Assembly: GCF_002101555.1 (NCBI RefSeq)
Contig: NZ_LQOL01000002.1
Span: forward strand, 1 to 48,763
Direction of reading: 5' to 3'
DNA: 48,763 nt
Source of the DNA: Mycolicibacterium canariasense
GTDB taxonomy: Bacteria; Actinomycetota; Actinomycetes; Mycobacteriales; Mycobacteriaceae
The notes under the pieces are model-generated. The model was not told the origin of the DNA and ran no database searches. It was given only the letters and a program-made list of their open reading frames with translations. A program made the translations under genes and the position numbers. Positions 32,248 to 45,125 of the stretch are shown here, in pieces (positions within the stretch are counted from its first letter, which is position 1; each line of letters begins with the position of its first letter).

Positions 32248-33053
32248 GCCAACGATCCGATCGTGGCGGCGATGCCGGCGAGCTCACCTTCGGTGACCGG
32301 GGTGAACCGGGACAGCGTGCCGGGGTCGTGACCGGAGACGAGGTGGGTGACTCGGCCGGACGAGACCATGTCGGTGATCGTGTCGAAACCCGCGTACATG
32401 GCCGGCAGGTCGGCGACGAACGCGAACGGCATGTCCGCATCCAGCTCCTCGTAGTAGTGCACCGCGTCGGAGGCCAGCAGGACGGTGCCCTCCTCGGTCG
32501 ACACGAAGACGACACTCAGACCCGGTGTATGCCCGCCCAATTCGACCAGGGTCACCCCTGGGGCGAGCTCGAGCGACCGCTCGAAGGTGTGCAGCCGGCC
32601 GTCCTGTGCCGCAGCAACGAGTGTCGCGATCTCCTCGTCCTCTATCGAGTAGTGGAATTGCCTGCGCTGTCCGAGTGGTCCGGTCCAGAAGTCGTATTCA
32701 CGTTGTGCGATAACCAGTCTCGATCGGGGGAAGAGGCCCAGGTTGCCGATGTGGTCGTAGTGCGCATGGGTGACGACGACATCCGGCGCCGCCTCCGGGT
32801 CGACACCGAGGGCCGCGTATGCGCGGGCCGGGTCGATCCCGAACGTGCGCTTGCGCACCTCGCCGCCGCGCCGGGAGAAACCCGTGTCGACGACGATGGT
32901 GCGGTCGGCATTCTGCAGCACCCAGAAGAAGTAGTCCATGCCGATCGGGGCGTCGTCCTCACCGTAGATGTGGTGGTTGAGGTAGACATCCGACTTGCGG
33001 GTCGACCGCTCGCCGTACTTGACGATGGTGACCCGGTAGTTCTCGGAGCTCAT
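32244..33053 (-). CDS. Metallo-beta-lactamase-fold hydrolase, AHL-lactonase-like, copy 1
   Basis: A 269-residue enzyme with H96-x-H98-x-D100-H101 (THAHYDHIG), then ELGGHTPG, LLASDAVHYYEE and a late VSGHDP, the full dinuclear zinc set of the N-acyl homoserine lactonase family (AiiA/AttM type). The Y-x-F/E-Y-D-FW element at YDFW also fits. The family opens lactone rings, but substrates range well beyond homoserine lactones. ATG 33053 overlaps the transporter stop. Given CMD and hydroxyacid dehydrogenases in the operon, a catabolic lactone is the likely substrate. Confidence 0.85.
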   Translation of the reverse strand: MSSENYRVTIVKYGERSTRKSDVYLNHHIYGEDDAPIGMDYFFWVLQNADRTIVVDTGFSRRGGEVRKRTFGIDPARAYAALGVDPEAAPDVVVTHAHYDHIGNLGLFPRSRLVIAQREYDFWTGPLGQRRQFHYSIEDEEIATLVAAAQDGRLHTFERSLELAPGVTLVELGGHTPGLSVVFVSTEEGTVLLASDAVHYYEELDADMPFAFVADLPAMYAGFDTITDMVSSGRVTHLVSGHDPGTLSRFTPVTEGELAGIAATIGSLA

Positions 33054-34435
33054 CGCTTTCCTTTCGATCCGATCGCGTCGGCGGGTACGCCCGCCGCGCC
33101 GCCCTCCCCCGCATGCTCCTCGTCCTCGGCGTGGTCGGCGGCGATGTTGCGCCCCGCCGTCTCGGGCAACCACCGGACGATGACCACCAGCGCGATCGCC
33201 GCGACGAGCACCTGGTAGCCGGCCGGGGCCACCGCGCTGCCCGTCACGCCGGCGATCCAGGCCGCGATGAACGGGCCGGGGCCGGCGATGAAGGCCAGCG
33301 CGAAGTTGAAGCCGAGTGCACTGCTCGAGGCTCGGGTGGAGGCGGGGAACAGCTCGACGAGCATGACCACGGTGGTCACACTGACCAGACACTGGGCCAG
33401 GCTCAAGATGCTGATTCCTGCGACGATCGCGATGCTGTCGCCGCCGGACATCATGAGGAAGACGGGGAACGGCAGCACCACGTAGCCGATGGTGCCGATG
33501 ATGTTGAGCCGACGGCGGCCGAACCGGTCGGACAGCGCCCCGGCGACCGGGCACAAGATCATGTAGACGAACAGGCCGATCGCGGCCAGTCCCAGGGCCG
33601 TGCCGCGGTCGAGCTTCACCGTCGAGATGAGGTAGTTCACCACGTAGGTGGCGAGGTAGTAGAACCCCAGCCCCTGCACGGCGGCGATCGCGAGCGTGAG
33701 CAGGATGGGCTTGATGTTGCGGCGGAAGCCGCGGAAGACCGCGAGCCGATCCGGCTCCTGAATCGCTTGCTGCGCTTTGACTTTCTCGAACACCGGCGTC
33801 TCGGACAGGCGCGAACGGATGTAGAGACCGATCAGGGCCAGCGGGGCGGCCATCAGGAACGGCACCCGCCATCCCCAGCTGAGGATCTGCTCCTCGGTGA
33901 GAACCGAGTTGAGGAAGAGCGCGAACAGGCTGCCGGCGATCGTCGCCAGCGCGGCGGTACCGGAGATGACGCTGGCGAAGATGCCGCGACGGTGGGTCGG
34001 GGTCGACTCCACGAGGAACGCCGCCGAACCGGTCCACTCGCCGCCCGCCGACAGGCCCTGTACGCAGCGCAGCAGGACGAGCAGGCAGGGTGCCGCGACG
34101 CCGATGGCCGCGTAGTCCGGGAGCACCCCGATCAGCGTGGTCGCGGTTCCCATGGCGACGACCGAGACCGCGAGTTGCATCCGACGCCCGAAGCGGTCAC
34201 CGATCGGGCCGAGCACGAATCCGCCCAGGGGGCGCATCACGAAGCCGACCGCGAACACCGCCAGCGATGACAGCAGCGCGACAAACGGCGAAGTGCCCGG
34301 CGGGAAGAACAACTCACCGATGATCGCGGCGAAGAACCCGTACACCGCAAAGTCGAACCACTCCATGAAGTTCCCGATGCCGACGGCGACCGCGATGCGG
34401 GCCCGACTCGGCGCCCGGGCCGTTGTGGTGTGCAC
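33050..34435 (-). CDS. MFS transporter, metabolite:H+ symporter (MHS) family
   Basis: A 461-residue, 12-span transporter. GNFMEWFDFAVYGFFA in span 1, RPLGGFVLGPIGDRFGRR after span 2, LLRCVQGLSAGGEWTG and the RxxSETPVFEK loop are MHS hallmarks, the subfamily of KgtP, ProP and ShiA that imports carboxylates and betaines with protons. GTG 34435 is chosen because TTGGAGG lies 7 bp before it; an in-frame TTG at 34450 overlaps that ribosome site. First gene of the eight-gene operon, with an operator 63 bp upstream. A carboxylated or zwitterionic substrate is likely. Confidence 0.9.
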   Translation of the reverse strand: MHTTTARAPSRARIAVAVGIGNFMEWFDFAVYGFFAAIIGELFFPPGTSPFVALLSSLAVFAVGFVMRPLGGFVLGPIGDRFGRRMQLAVSVVAMGTATTLIGVLPDYAAIGVAAPCLLVLLRCVQGLSAGGEWTGSAAFLVESTPTHRRGIFASVISGTAALATIAGSLFALFLNSVLTEEQILSWGWRVPFLMAAPLALIGLYIRSRLSETPVFEKVKAQQAIQEPDRLAVFRGFRRNIKPILLTLAIAAVQGLGFYYLATYVVNYLISTVKLDRGTALGLAAIGLFVYMILCPVAGALSDRFGRRRLNIIGTIGYVVLPFPVFLMMSGGDSIAIVAGISILSLAQCLVSVTTVVMLVELFPASTRASSSALGFNFALAFIAGPGPFIAAWIAGVTGSAVAPAGYQVLVAAIALVVIVRWLPETAGRNIAADHAEDEEHAGEGGAAGVPADAIGSKGKR

Positions 34436-34497
34436 GTGAGCGACCTCCAATGCGATGTCTTCGATGACGCGCTGTGGTTGATCGCAACGTACCGCAG

Positions 34498-34514
34498 TTT
34501 TGTATGACAGTCAT
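34498..34514 (-). promoter_or_regulatory. GntR-type operator upstream of the MHS operon
   Basis: Read toward the operon on the minus strand the site is ATGACTGTCATACAAAA, a perfect ATGAC-N-GTCAT palindrome plus ACAAAA. It matches the site at 36247-36263 in 16 of 17 bases and in the same orientation relative to the controlled gene. The GntR gene lies between the two sites. Confidence 0.72.
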
Positions 34515-34610
34515 TCAATCCGGCGAAATTCCGGCCGGCGCTCGCCCGGCGCCGACGTACGTCACCCCGCGAGGTGGATCAAGAGTGGAGTTAGAGATGC
34601 CGCGCCGCCG

Positions 34611-35312
34611 TCAGGCGACGCCGTCCTTGAGGCTGGACAGTGCGGTCCGCGCTGCCGCGCGGACGTGCCCGGCCATCAGCTCCGAAGCCCGCGCAGCGTC
34701 CCTGGCTGCGATGGCGCCGACGATGCCCTGCAGTTCACCGATGACGTCGTGGGCACGACCCGGTTCGGACAGCGATGTCGCGCGCAGCACCTGCACCCTT
34801 GCCTGGATGGCCTCGAGGAGTTGCTGGACGGCGTTGCTGGAGGCGCCCGCGGTGAGCACGACGTAGAACCGGTTCTTCGCCGCCAGGATGTCGCGCACCT
34901 CGGCACCCGATTCGACCACCTTGGCGAAATGCTCGACGGTGCGCCCGAGTTGGCCCACCTGATCGTCGCTGGCCCGCTCGACGAACCGCTGCACCATGAG
35001 CGATTCGAGCGAGGCGCGCACCTCGTAAAGGTCCATGGCGTCGTCGAGTGACGGCACGGTGACGATTGCTCCACGCTGTGGGACGACCGTCACCAGCCCC
35101 TCGGAGGCAAGTTCACGCAAGGCCTCCCGGATGGTGGTCCGCGAGACTCCGAGACTCTCGATCAGTTCCCGCTCGACCAGGCGCTGCCCGGGCACGAGAT
35201 GGAAATCGAGGATCGCCTGGCGCAGCGCCGCGATCACCTGCTCGCGCAGGGGCGCGGCGGTGCGACCGACGGGCGCGGCCGGCCACGAAGCGGCGAGCGA
35301 ATTGCCAGGCAT
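34611..35312 (-). CDS. GntR/FadR-family (FCD) transcriptional regulator
   Basis: A 233-residue regulator. The winged helix is at residues 15-80: LREQVIAALRQAIL, LVERELIESLGVSRTTIREALRELASEGLV. The C-terminal FCD helical domain contains DLYEVRASLESLM and the metal/ligand His in AGHVRAA. FCD regulators usually bind organic acids and release an operator when ligand is present. It is 48 bp after the second lactonase gene on the same strand and likely co-transcribed with it, downstream of operator 36247-36263, so it would also control itself. Confidence 0.9.
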   Translation of the reverse strand: MPGNSLAASWPAAPVGRTAAPLREQVIAALRQAILDFHLVPGQRLVERELIESLGVSRTTIREALRELASEGLVTVVPQRGAIVTVPSLDDAMDLYEVRASLESLMVQRFVERASDDQVGQLGRTVEHFAKVVESGAEVRDILAAKNRFYVVLTAGASSNAVQQLLEAIQARVQVLRATSLSEPGRAHDVIGELQGIVGAIAARDAARASELMAGHVRAAARTALSSLKDGVA

Positions 35313-35360
35313 GGCTCCAGCCTAAGGGGCGGCGGTGGTCCGTGGACCGCAGTCAAGGAC

Positions 35361-36161
35361 TCAGGCCAGGACGTTGGCGACTTCGGCGGCCCGGCCGGGT
35401 GCGGCGCGATAGCGGTCACGCACCCGGGCGTCGTGCCCAGGGATGACCGCGGCACCGGTCTGGGCGGCCAACCGATTGATGAAGGCCAGCCCGGCCTTCA
35501 TCTCGTCGAGGTCGGTGAACGCGAAGAACGGCCACTCGTTCTCGATCTGCTCGTAGAAGTGCGCCGCGTCCACGGCGAGGATCAGGCCGCCGTCGGCGCC
35601 GTCGATGCGCACCAGCAGCTCGCCGGGGCAGTGCCCCCCGATGGGATACACGGTGATACCGGGAAACACCTCGGTCTCCTCCGAGATCAGCCGCAACCGG
35701 CCCTCGTCACGCGCCTTGCGGACGGGTTCGAGGTTCTCAGCGGTGGTGAACTCGCCGTCCAGCGTGCCCGCTTCCCATTTGCCGAACCAGTAGTCATATT
35801 CAGCCTGGCCTGACACCACCTGCGCATTGGTGAACAGACGGAGTTCGCCGATGTGGTCGTAGTGGAAGTGCGAGGTGATGACCATGTCGACGGCCTCGGG
35901 GTCGACGCCGACGAGATCGAGCCCGACCCGCGGCGGTGTCACGCTGATCTCACCGAGCCAGTCGCGGGCGGGTATGTCGTAGCCGGTGTCGATCAGGATG
36001 GTCTTGCCACCCGCCCGGGCGACCCAGAAGTTGTAGTCCATGTCGAGGGTGCCGTCGGGCAGGCCGTATTGGGCGTAGTCGTTGAGCACGTCGCTGCGGC
36101 GCACCACCCGCTCGCCGTACTTGACCTGCCAGACGCTGATCGGAACCGAGTGTTCGGCCAT
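35361..36161 (-). CDS. Metallo-beta-lactamase-fold hydrolase, AHL-lactonase-like, copy 2
   Basis: A 266-residue paralogue of the enzyme at 32244, with H98-x-H100-x-D102-H103 (SHFHYDHIG), PIGGHCPGE, AVDAAHFYEQ and VIPGHDAR. The N-terminus VKYGERVVRRSDV is close to VKYGERSTRKSDV in copy 1. Two related lactonases in one regulon suggest either two lactone intermediates or a large substrate range. It is transcribed divergently from the SDR gene at 36306, with the shared operator between them. Confidence 0.87.
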   Translation of the reverse strand: MAEHSVPISVWQVKYGERVVRRSDVLNDYAQYGLPDGTLDMDYNFWVARAGGKTILIDTGYDIPARDWLGEISVTPPRVGLDLVGVDPEAVDMVITSHFHYDHIGELRLFTNAQVVSGQAEYDYWFGKWEAGTLDGEFTTAENLEPVRKARDEGRLRLISEETEVFPGITVYPIGGHCPGELLVRIDGADGGLILAVDAAHFYEQIENEWPFFAFTDLDEMKAGLAFINRLAAQTGAAVIPGHDARVRDRYRAAPGRAAEVANVLA

Positions 36162-36246
36162 GAGAACTCCCTTGTCTCGAATGGTCCCACCGAGGGTGTG
36201 ATTGCGGTCACGTGATGCCCTAGAGTGTGACCGGCGAGGCGACTAT

Positions 36247-36263
36247 ATGACCGTCATACAAAA
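36247..36263 (+). promoter_or_regulatory. GntR-type operator between lactonase-gntR and SDR genes
   Basis: ATGACCGTCATACAAAA, the twin of the site at 34498-34514. It lies 43 bp before the SDR start and 86 bp before the divergent lactonase start. A CTATAT (36243-36248) overlaps its left edge and could be the SDR -10 element, which would let bound repressor block transcription. Confidence 0.72.
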
Positions 36264-36305
36264 ATTCGCAAGAGTCGCGGCGCCGTCATCGGAAAGGACA
36301 CCAGC

Positions 36306-37031
36306 ATGGGACGACTGGACGACAAGGTCGCGCTGATCACCGGCGCCGCACGCGGTCAGGGCCGCGAGATGGCCGAACTCTTCATGCGCGAGAACGCGTC
36401 GGCCGTGTACTCGGCCGACGTGCTCGAGGCCGCCGATACGCAGGACAGCGCCGTCAACTTCCTGCAGATGGACGTGACCAGAGCCGACCAGTGGACATCC
36501 GTCGTCGACCGGATCGTCGCCGACCACGGCCACATCGACATCTTGATCAACAACGCGGCGATCTGCCTGTACGAACCCATCCTCGAGACCACCGACGACA
36601 TCTACGATCGGGTGCTCGACGTCGACCTCAAGAGCATCTTCTACGGCATGAAAACTGTTCTGCCGCACATGATCCGGGCGAAGAAGGGGTCGATCGTCAA
36701 CGTTTCGTCGATCTGGGGGCTGGCCGGTGTGCCCAGCTCGTATGCCTACCAGGCCGCCAAGGGCGCCATCCTCAACGTCAGCAAGAACGTCGCCGCGACG
36801 CATGGCAAGGACGGCGTGCGCTGCAACTCGCTACACCCTGGCTACATCCTCTCGCCGATGAATGAGCATCAGGACCCCGAGATCAACGCCGCCCTGATCG
36901 CCGGCACCGTCCTGGGGCGCCCGGGCGTGCCGATCGAGACCGCCTACGCCGCGCTCTTCCTTGCCAGCGACGAGGCCAGCTACGTCACCGGAACGTCGCT
37001 CGTGGTCGACGGCGGATACCTCGCTCCCTGA
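36306..37031 (+). CDS. Short-chain dehydrogenase/reductase (SDR), copy 2
   Basis: A 241-residue classical SDR with TGAARGQG at residues 14-21, NNAAIC, Ser in NVSSIWG, and the catalytic pair in SYAYQAAKGA. It ends with YVTGTSLVVDGGY, the normal family end. ATG 36306 is preceded by AAAGGA. It is the only plus-strand gene of the regulon and shares the operator region with the divergent lactonase gene. Probably oxidises a hydroxyl of the pathway substrate. Confidence 0.88.
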   Translation: MGRLDDKVALITGAARGQGREMAELFMRENASAVYSADVLEAADTQDSAVNFLQMDVTRADQWTSVVDRIVADHGHIDILINNAAICLYEPILETTDDIYDRVLDVDLKSIFYGMKTVLPHMIRAKKGSIVNVSSIWGLAGVPSSYAYQAAKGAILNVSKNVAATHGKDGVRCNSLHPGYILSPMNEHQDPEINAALIAGTVLGRPGVPIETAYAALFLASDEASYVTGTSLVVDGGYLAP

Positions 37032-37173
37032 GCGTGTGCCGGCGGGCGGGAACTCCGGCCGTCTCCGCGGCCGGGTAATCGTCACCCGCACCCGCCACGG
37101 CATGCTGGTAACGGTTCGATAACAACTGGCAAAATAGCGCGTCCGTCAGCGACGGGCCGCTCGACGAGCCGGA

Positions 37174-37314
37174 TCAGACGCCGTAGCGCAGCAACTCGGC
37201 TTGGGTGATCAGGCGTTCGTGCTTAGCTGGAAACTCGCGGCTCTTGACTGGATGGCGGAGCCATGACCAGGCAATTCGACTCAATCGGGACCGTGAATAC
37301 GGGTTGATGTACAC
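37174..37314 (-). CDS. Small 46-residue basic protein, unrecognised
   Basis: A 47-codon frame with GTG at 37314, preceded by GCAGGAG (8 bp spacing), and a CTATAC -10-like element about 22-27 bp before the start. The product is strongly basic, with RSRLSRIAWSWLRHPVKSRE, ending KHERLITQAELLRYGV. It has no membrane span or signal peptide. The place, between the PHP-gene region and gltD, is where M. tuberculosis has the short gene Rv3857c, but I cannot claim homology. Codon use is ordinary for the genome. Good ribosome site and promoter make it more than a chance frame. Confidence 0.45.
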   Translation of the reverse strand: MYINPYSRSRLSRIAWSWLRHPVKSREFPAKHERLITQAELLRYGV

Positions 37315-37516
37315 GGTAGGAACTCCTGCGGTCGGGCGTATAGCTGCACCGTGGGGTCACTTTACCGCACGACCCCTGCCCACTCATTAGATACCGCTCC
37401 CCGAGCAAACACAGCAAGGCGCGCCGACGATAAATCGGATGTTTTTGCTGTGGCAGGAGTTGCTGGAGTGGCGTCGCGCGATCGTTCCGAGACCGCCCCG
37501 TATCGCGAAATTGCCG

Positions 37517-37551
37517 TTGTTGCGGTGTTCTGCGAGTGCAGACCGCAACAA
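37517..37551 (-). terminator. Hairpin downstream of gltD
   Basis: TTGTTGCGGT (37517-37526) pairs with ACCGCAACAA (37542-37551). Inside, CTGC (37530-37533) pairs with GCAG (37538-37541), leaving a 3-nt bulge on one side and a 4-nt loop. It lies 66 bp after the gltD stop and is the likely end of the gltBD transcript. The remaining sequence from 37315 to 37516 holds no gene I can support. Confidence 0.55.
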
Positions 37552-37577
37552 CAACAATCTCGCGACGGTTTGGTTAA

Positions 37578-37625
37578 GCGCTCATCGCTGAGACCGGAGG
37601 CTCTTCGCGCACGCGCTCATCGCTG
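37578..37625. repeat. 13-bp direct repeat at the 3' end of gltD
   Basis: GCGCTCATCGCTG occurs at 37578-37590 and 37613-37625, a period of 35 bp. The second copy contains the gltD stop codon. This looks like a small local duplication of the gene end. Confidence 0.6.
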
Positions 37626-39075
37626 GGGCGCGGCGGTGGGCTTGATCGGTGCCGGCAGCGCCGACTCCCCCATCAGGAAACGGTCCACGGCGGCGGCCGC
37701 AGCCCGGCCCTCGGCAATGGCCCACACGATGAGCGACTGCCCGCGGCCCATGTCACCGGCCACGAACACGCCGGGCACCGTCGTCTGGAAGTCGTCGTCA
37801 CGCGCCACGTTGCCGCGCTCGGTGAACTCCACCCCCAGGTCGGTCAGCAAGCCCTCACGCTCGGGACCCACGAAGCCCATCGCCAGGAACACGATGTCGG
37901 CATCCAGGTCGAAATCGGAGCCGGGCACCTTCTCGAACTTGCCGGCCTTCATCTCGACTTCGTGCACCTTGAGCGAGGACACCTTGCCGTCGGTCCCGAC
38001 GAACTGCTCGGTGTTCACCGAGAACACCCGCTCGCCGCCCTCTTCGTGCGCCGAGGACACCCGGAACATCAGCGGATAGGTCGGCCACGGCGTCGAGTCG
38101 GCCCGGGTCTCCGGCGGGCGCGGCATGATCTCGAACTGGTGCACGCTGGCCGCGCCCTGGCGGTGCGCGGTGCCCAGGCAGTCCGCCCCGGTGTCGCCGC
38201 CGCCGATGATGACGACCTTCTTGCCCTTGGCCGTGATCGGCGGCTGCCCGTCGGGTCCGGCCACATCGTCGCCCTGCTGCAGCCGGTTGGCCCACGGCAG
38301 GTATTCCATGGCCTGGTGAATGCCGTCCAGTTCGCGGCCCGGGATCGGCAGGTCGCGCCAGGCGGTCGCCCCGCCTGCCAGCACCACTGCGTCGAAGTCC
38401 TCCTGCAGCTGCTCGACCGTGAGGTCGACACCGACGTTCACCCCGGTGCGGAACTGGGTGCCCTCGGCCGCCATCTGCTCCAGGCGGCGGTCGATGTGGC
38501 GCTTCTCCATCTTGAACTCGGGGATGCCGTAGCGCAGCAGGCCGCCGATGCGGTCGGCGCGCTCGAACACCGTCACCTCGTGCCCGGCGCGGGTCAGCTG
38601 CTGGGCGGCGGCCAGGCCGGCGGGCCCGGATCCGACCACGGCGACCTTCTTACCGGTCAGCACGTCCGGCGGCAGCGGTTTGACCCAGCCCTGCTCCCAG
38701 GCGTTGTCGATGATCTCGACCTCGACCTGCTTGATGGTCACCGGATCCTGGTTGATGCCCAGCACGCACGATGCCTCGCACGGCGCGGGGCACAGCCGGC
38801 CGGTGAACTCCGGGAAGTTGTTGGTCGCGTGCAGCCGCTCGATACCGTCACGCCAACGACCCCGGAACACCAGGTCGTTCCACTCGGGAATCAGGTTCCC
38901 CAGCGGGCAACCGTTGTGGCAGAACGGGATACCGCAGTCCATGCACCGCGAGGCCTGAACCTGCAGGGTGTCCTTGGAGAAGTCCTGGTAGACCTCTTTC
39001 CAGTCCCGCAGGCGCAGGTCCACCGGACGACGGGCGGGCGTCTCCCGCTTGGTGTGCTTGAGGAAACCGTTCGGA

Positions 39076-39083
<8 letters not shown>
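37617..39083 (-). CDS. gltD: Glutamate synthase small subunit GltD
   Basis: A 488-residue NADPH-dependent small subunit. Cys residues for the Fe-S clusters are in [17 protein letters not shown] (from residue 47) and CPAPCEASC. The FAD motif [10 protein letters not shown] and the NADPH motif GGGDTGADC follow, and [16 protein letters not shown] ends the FAD domain. It passes electrons from NADPH to GltB for conversion of 2-oxoglutarate and glutamine to two glutamates. It overlaps the gltB end by 8 bp. Matches Rv3858c. Confidence 0.96.
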
Positions 39084-43686
<4,603 letters not shown>

Positions 43687-44231
43687 CCGGATACCACCTG
43701 ACCCTTTACTCTCTTACCCTGCTTGCGCGAAGCCGGGTGTGTTGCTGCCTGCTGTGACCAGCGGCATCCGCCGGCGTTCCGGCCAGGCGATCGCGGTGCC
43801 TTTCGTGCAGCATTGAACGACGGCCAGTCCCGCTCGCCTTGAGTTGGGAAAAACGATATGACAAGCACCGCCTGACATGCCAACTTAGCCAGACCTAACT
43901 AAGCTGGTCGGCGACCCGCTCGGCGGGGACGAGTCGCCGCCGGCGCCGGCTCGTAACCTGTTGCGGCACTTGGGGTCTCACCCCGCACGGGGATGGCGGC
44001 AGTATCCGAGCCTCTGACCGCCCTACCGCACTGTGCTTTGCTAAGATTTCTTTGTCGACGCCGCAAGCTGCAGCAATGCTGTGGATGCCATTTGCTCAAA
44101 GCCTGTTCAGATTCTTAGGCACCGGCACACCCGCGCCGATCACTGACCCCACCTGCCACATCAGGCACATCGGTCTCAGCGGTACTCCCTCCCTCCACCG
44201 CCCGCGCACACGCCGTGCCAAGCTGACTGCA
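43687..44231. promoter_or_regulatory. Divergent region between gltB and the thioesterase gene
   Basis: About 545 bp without a supportable gene. It holds the gltB promoter region and an imperfect inverted repeat CTTAG (43884-43888) / CTAAG (43899-43903). The part from 44040 to 44231 is open in the frame of the thioesterase, but reads as non-family sequence. TTTGCTAAGATTT near 44036-44048 is a possible -10 area for a plus-strand transcript. Confidence 0.45.
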
Positions 44232-44255
44232 ATGTCTGGTACTGCAATGTCTGGT
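44226..44255 (+). repeat. Tandem 15-bp duplication over the thioesterase start codon
   Basis: ACTGCAATGTCTGGT is present twice without a gap (44226-44240 and 44241-44255). Each copy contains an in-frame ATG (44232 and 44247). Confidence 0.9.
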
Positions 44256-45083
44256 TCAGCGGGTCACCCGGTGACGGGAGCCTTCCCGCCGCACACCGCC
44301 CCGGGCCGGTTCGGCATCGTCAACCTGGCCGCCACGGCGCAGCGCTGCGCCGCCACCATGCCGGTGGCCGGATTGTGCAATCCGTTCACCGGCGCCGCGA
44401 GCCTGGCACCCCTGGCGGTGCTCGTCGACCACATCGCCGGCTTCGCCAATCATCTGCGCCGCCCGGACGGGCACTGGACCGTGTCCAGCGAGCTGACCAT
44501 GGAGTTCACCCCCGACGCGCACGCCGTCCTGGCCGCCGACCCGGCCACCCCGGTGCTCGCCGAGAGTCGGACCGTGGGTGCCGCCACCGCCACCTCGCTG
44601 TCGGCCTGCGAGCTCAGCCACCGCGGCATCGGCATCGGGGTGGGGACGGTCCGGACGTTCTACATCGCCGTGTCCGCACCGCCACTGCCGGACGACGCCG
44701 GCCCCGACGCGCCGGCACCGGTCCCCGACGCCCTCGATGAGCTGATGGCCGTCGAGGTGGCCGAGGCCGGCGGCCCCGGCCCGCTGCTGGTCCAGCACGC
44801 CGGTCCGGCGGTGAACAACAGCATGGGCGCGGTGCACGGCGGCGTGGCCGCGGCCGGCCTGGAACTGGTGGCTGCCGCCGCACTCAACACGACCCGGGCC
44901 GACGGGCCGTTGCACACCGCGTCGCTGCGGGTGAACTACCTGCGCCGGCTCATTTCCGGTGGCCGCGCGCACTACACCGCAACGGCGTTGCACAGCGGAC
45001 GCAGCAGCGGCGTGGCCGACGCCCAGGCGTTCGACGCCGACGGTCGGCCGGCTCTGGTGGGCAGGCTCACGGCGTATCTCTGA
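44232..45083 (+). CDS. PaaI-type hotdog thioesterase, two-domain
   Basis: A 283-residue protein if begun at ATG 44232 (278 from ATG 44247). The C-terminal half contains the thioesterase motif N-x4-VHGG-V (NNSMGAVHGGVAAAGLELVAAA), then HTASLRVNYLRRL and HYTATALHSGRSSGVADAQAF. The N-terminal half (residues 20-160) looks like a second, degenerate hotdog unit with PLAVLVDHIAGFANHL and SSELTMEFTPDA. Such proteins hydrolyse acyl-CoA thioesters. No ribosome site precedes either ATG, so leaderless translation is possible. Confidence 0.82.
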   Translation: MSGTAMSGSAGHPVTGAFPPHTAPGRFGIVNLAATAQRCAATMPVAGLCNPFTGAASLAPLAVLVDHIAGFANHLRRPDGHWTVSSELTMEFTPDAHAVLAADPATPVLAESRTVGAATATSLSACELSHRGIGIGVGTVRTFYIAVSAPPLPDDAGPDAPAPVPDALDELMAVEVAEAGGPGPLLVQHAGPAVNNSMGAVHGGVAAAGLELVAAAALNTTRADGPLHTASLRVNYLRRLISGGRAHYTATALHSGRSSGVADAQAFDADGRPALVGRLTAYL

Positions 45084-45100
45084 CGCCACCGCCCAATCCG

Positions 45101-45125
45101 GGCCGGCATCCGCCGGGTGCCGGCC
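45101..45125 (+). terminator. Hairpin after the thioesterase gene
   Basis: GGCCGGCA (45101-45108) pairs with TGCCGGCC (45118-45125) around a 9-nt loop, 17 bp after the stop codon. Confidence 0.6.

Noticed and set aside
30491..32515. 674-codon frame that seems to fuse several proteins ahead of the HIBADH gene
   Set aside because: Only the part after ATG 31405 has family similarity. The upstream part is Arg-rich shadow of the SDR and lactonase genes, both of which are intact in another frame.
32244..34037. 597-codon frame suggesting a transporter-lactonase fusion
   Set aside because: The lactonase begins at ATG 33053 with an ATGA overlap. The preceding residues are out-of-frame translation of the MFS gene.
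32244..36161. Quorum-quenching function for the two AHL-lactonase-like proteins
   Set aside because: The zinc motifs fit the family, but operon context with an MHS importer, dehydrogenases and CMD proteins favours catabolism. No LuxI/LuxR genes are present.
37578..37625. Attachment-site duplication marking a genomic island at gltD
   Set aside because: The copies are only 35 bp apart, no integrase or transposase is present, and the far end of the accessory block carries no matching repeat.
43884..43903. IdeR-like iron box upstream of gltB (CTTAG...CTAAG)
   Set aside because: The inverted repeat is short and the match to the 19-bp iron-box consensus is poor. Iron control of gltB has no support here.
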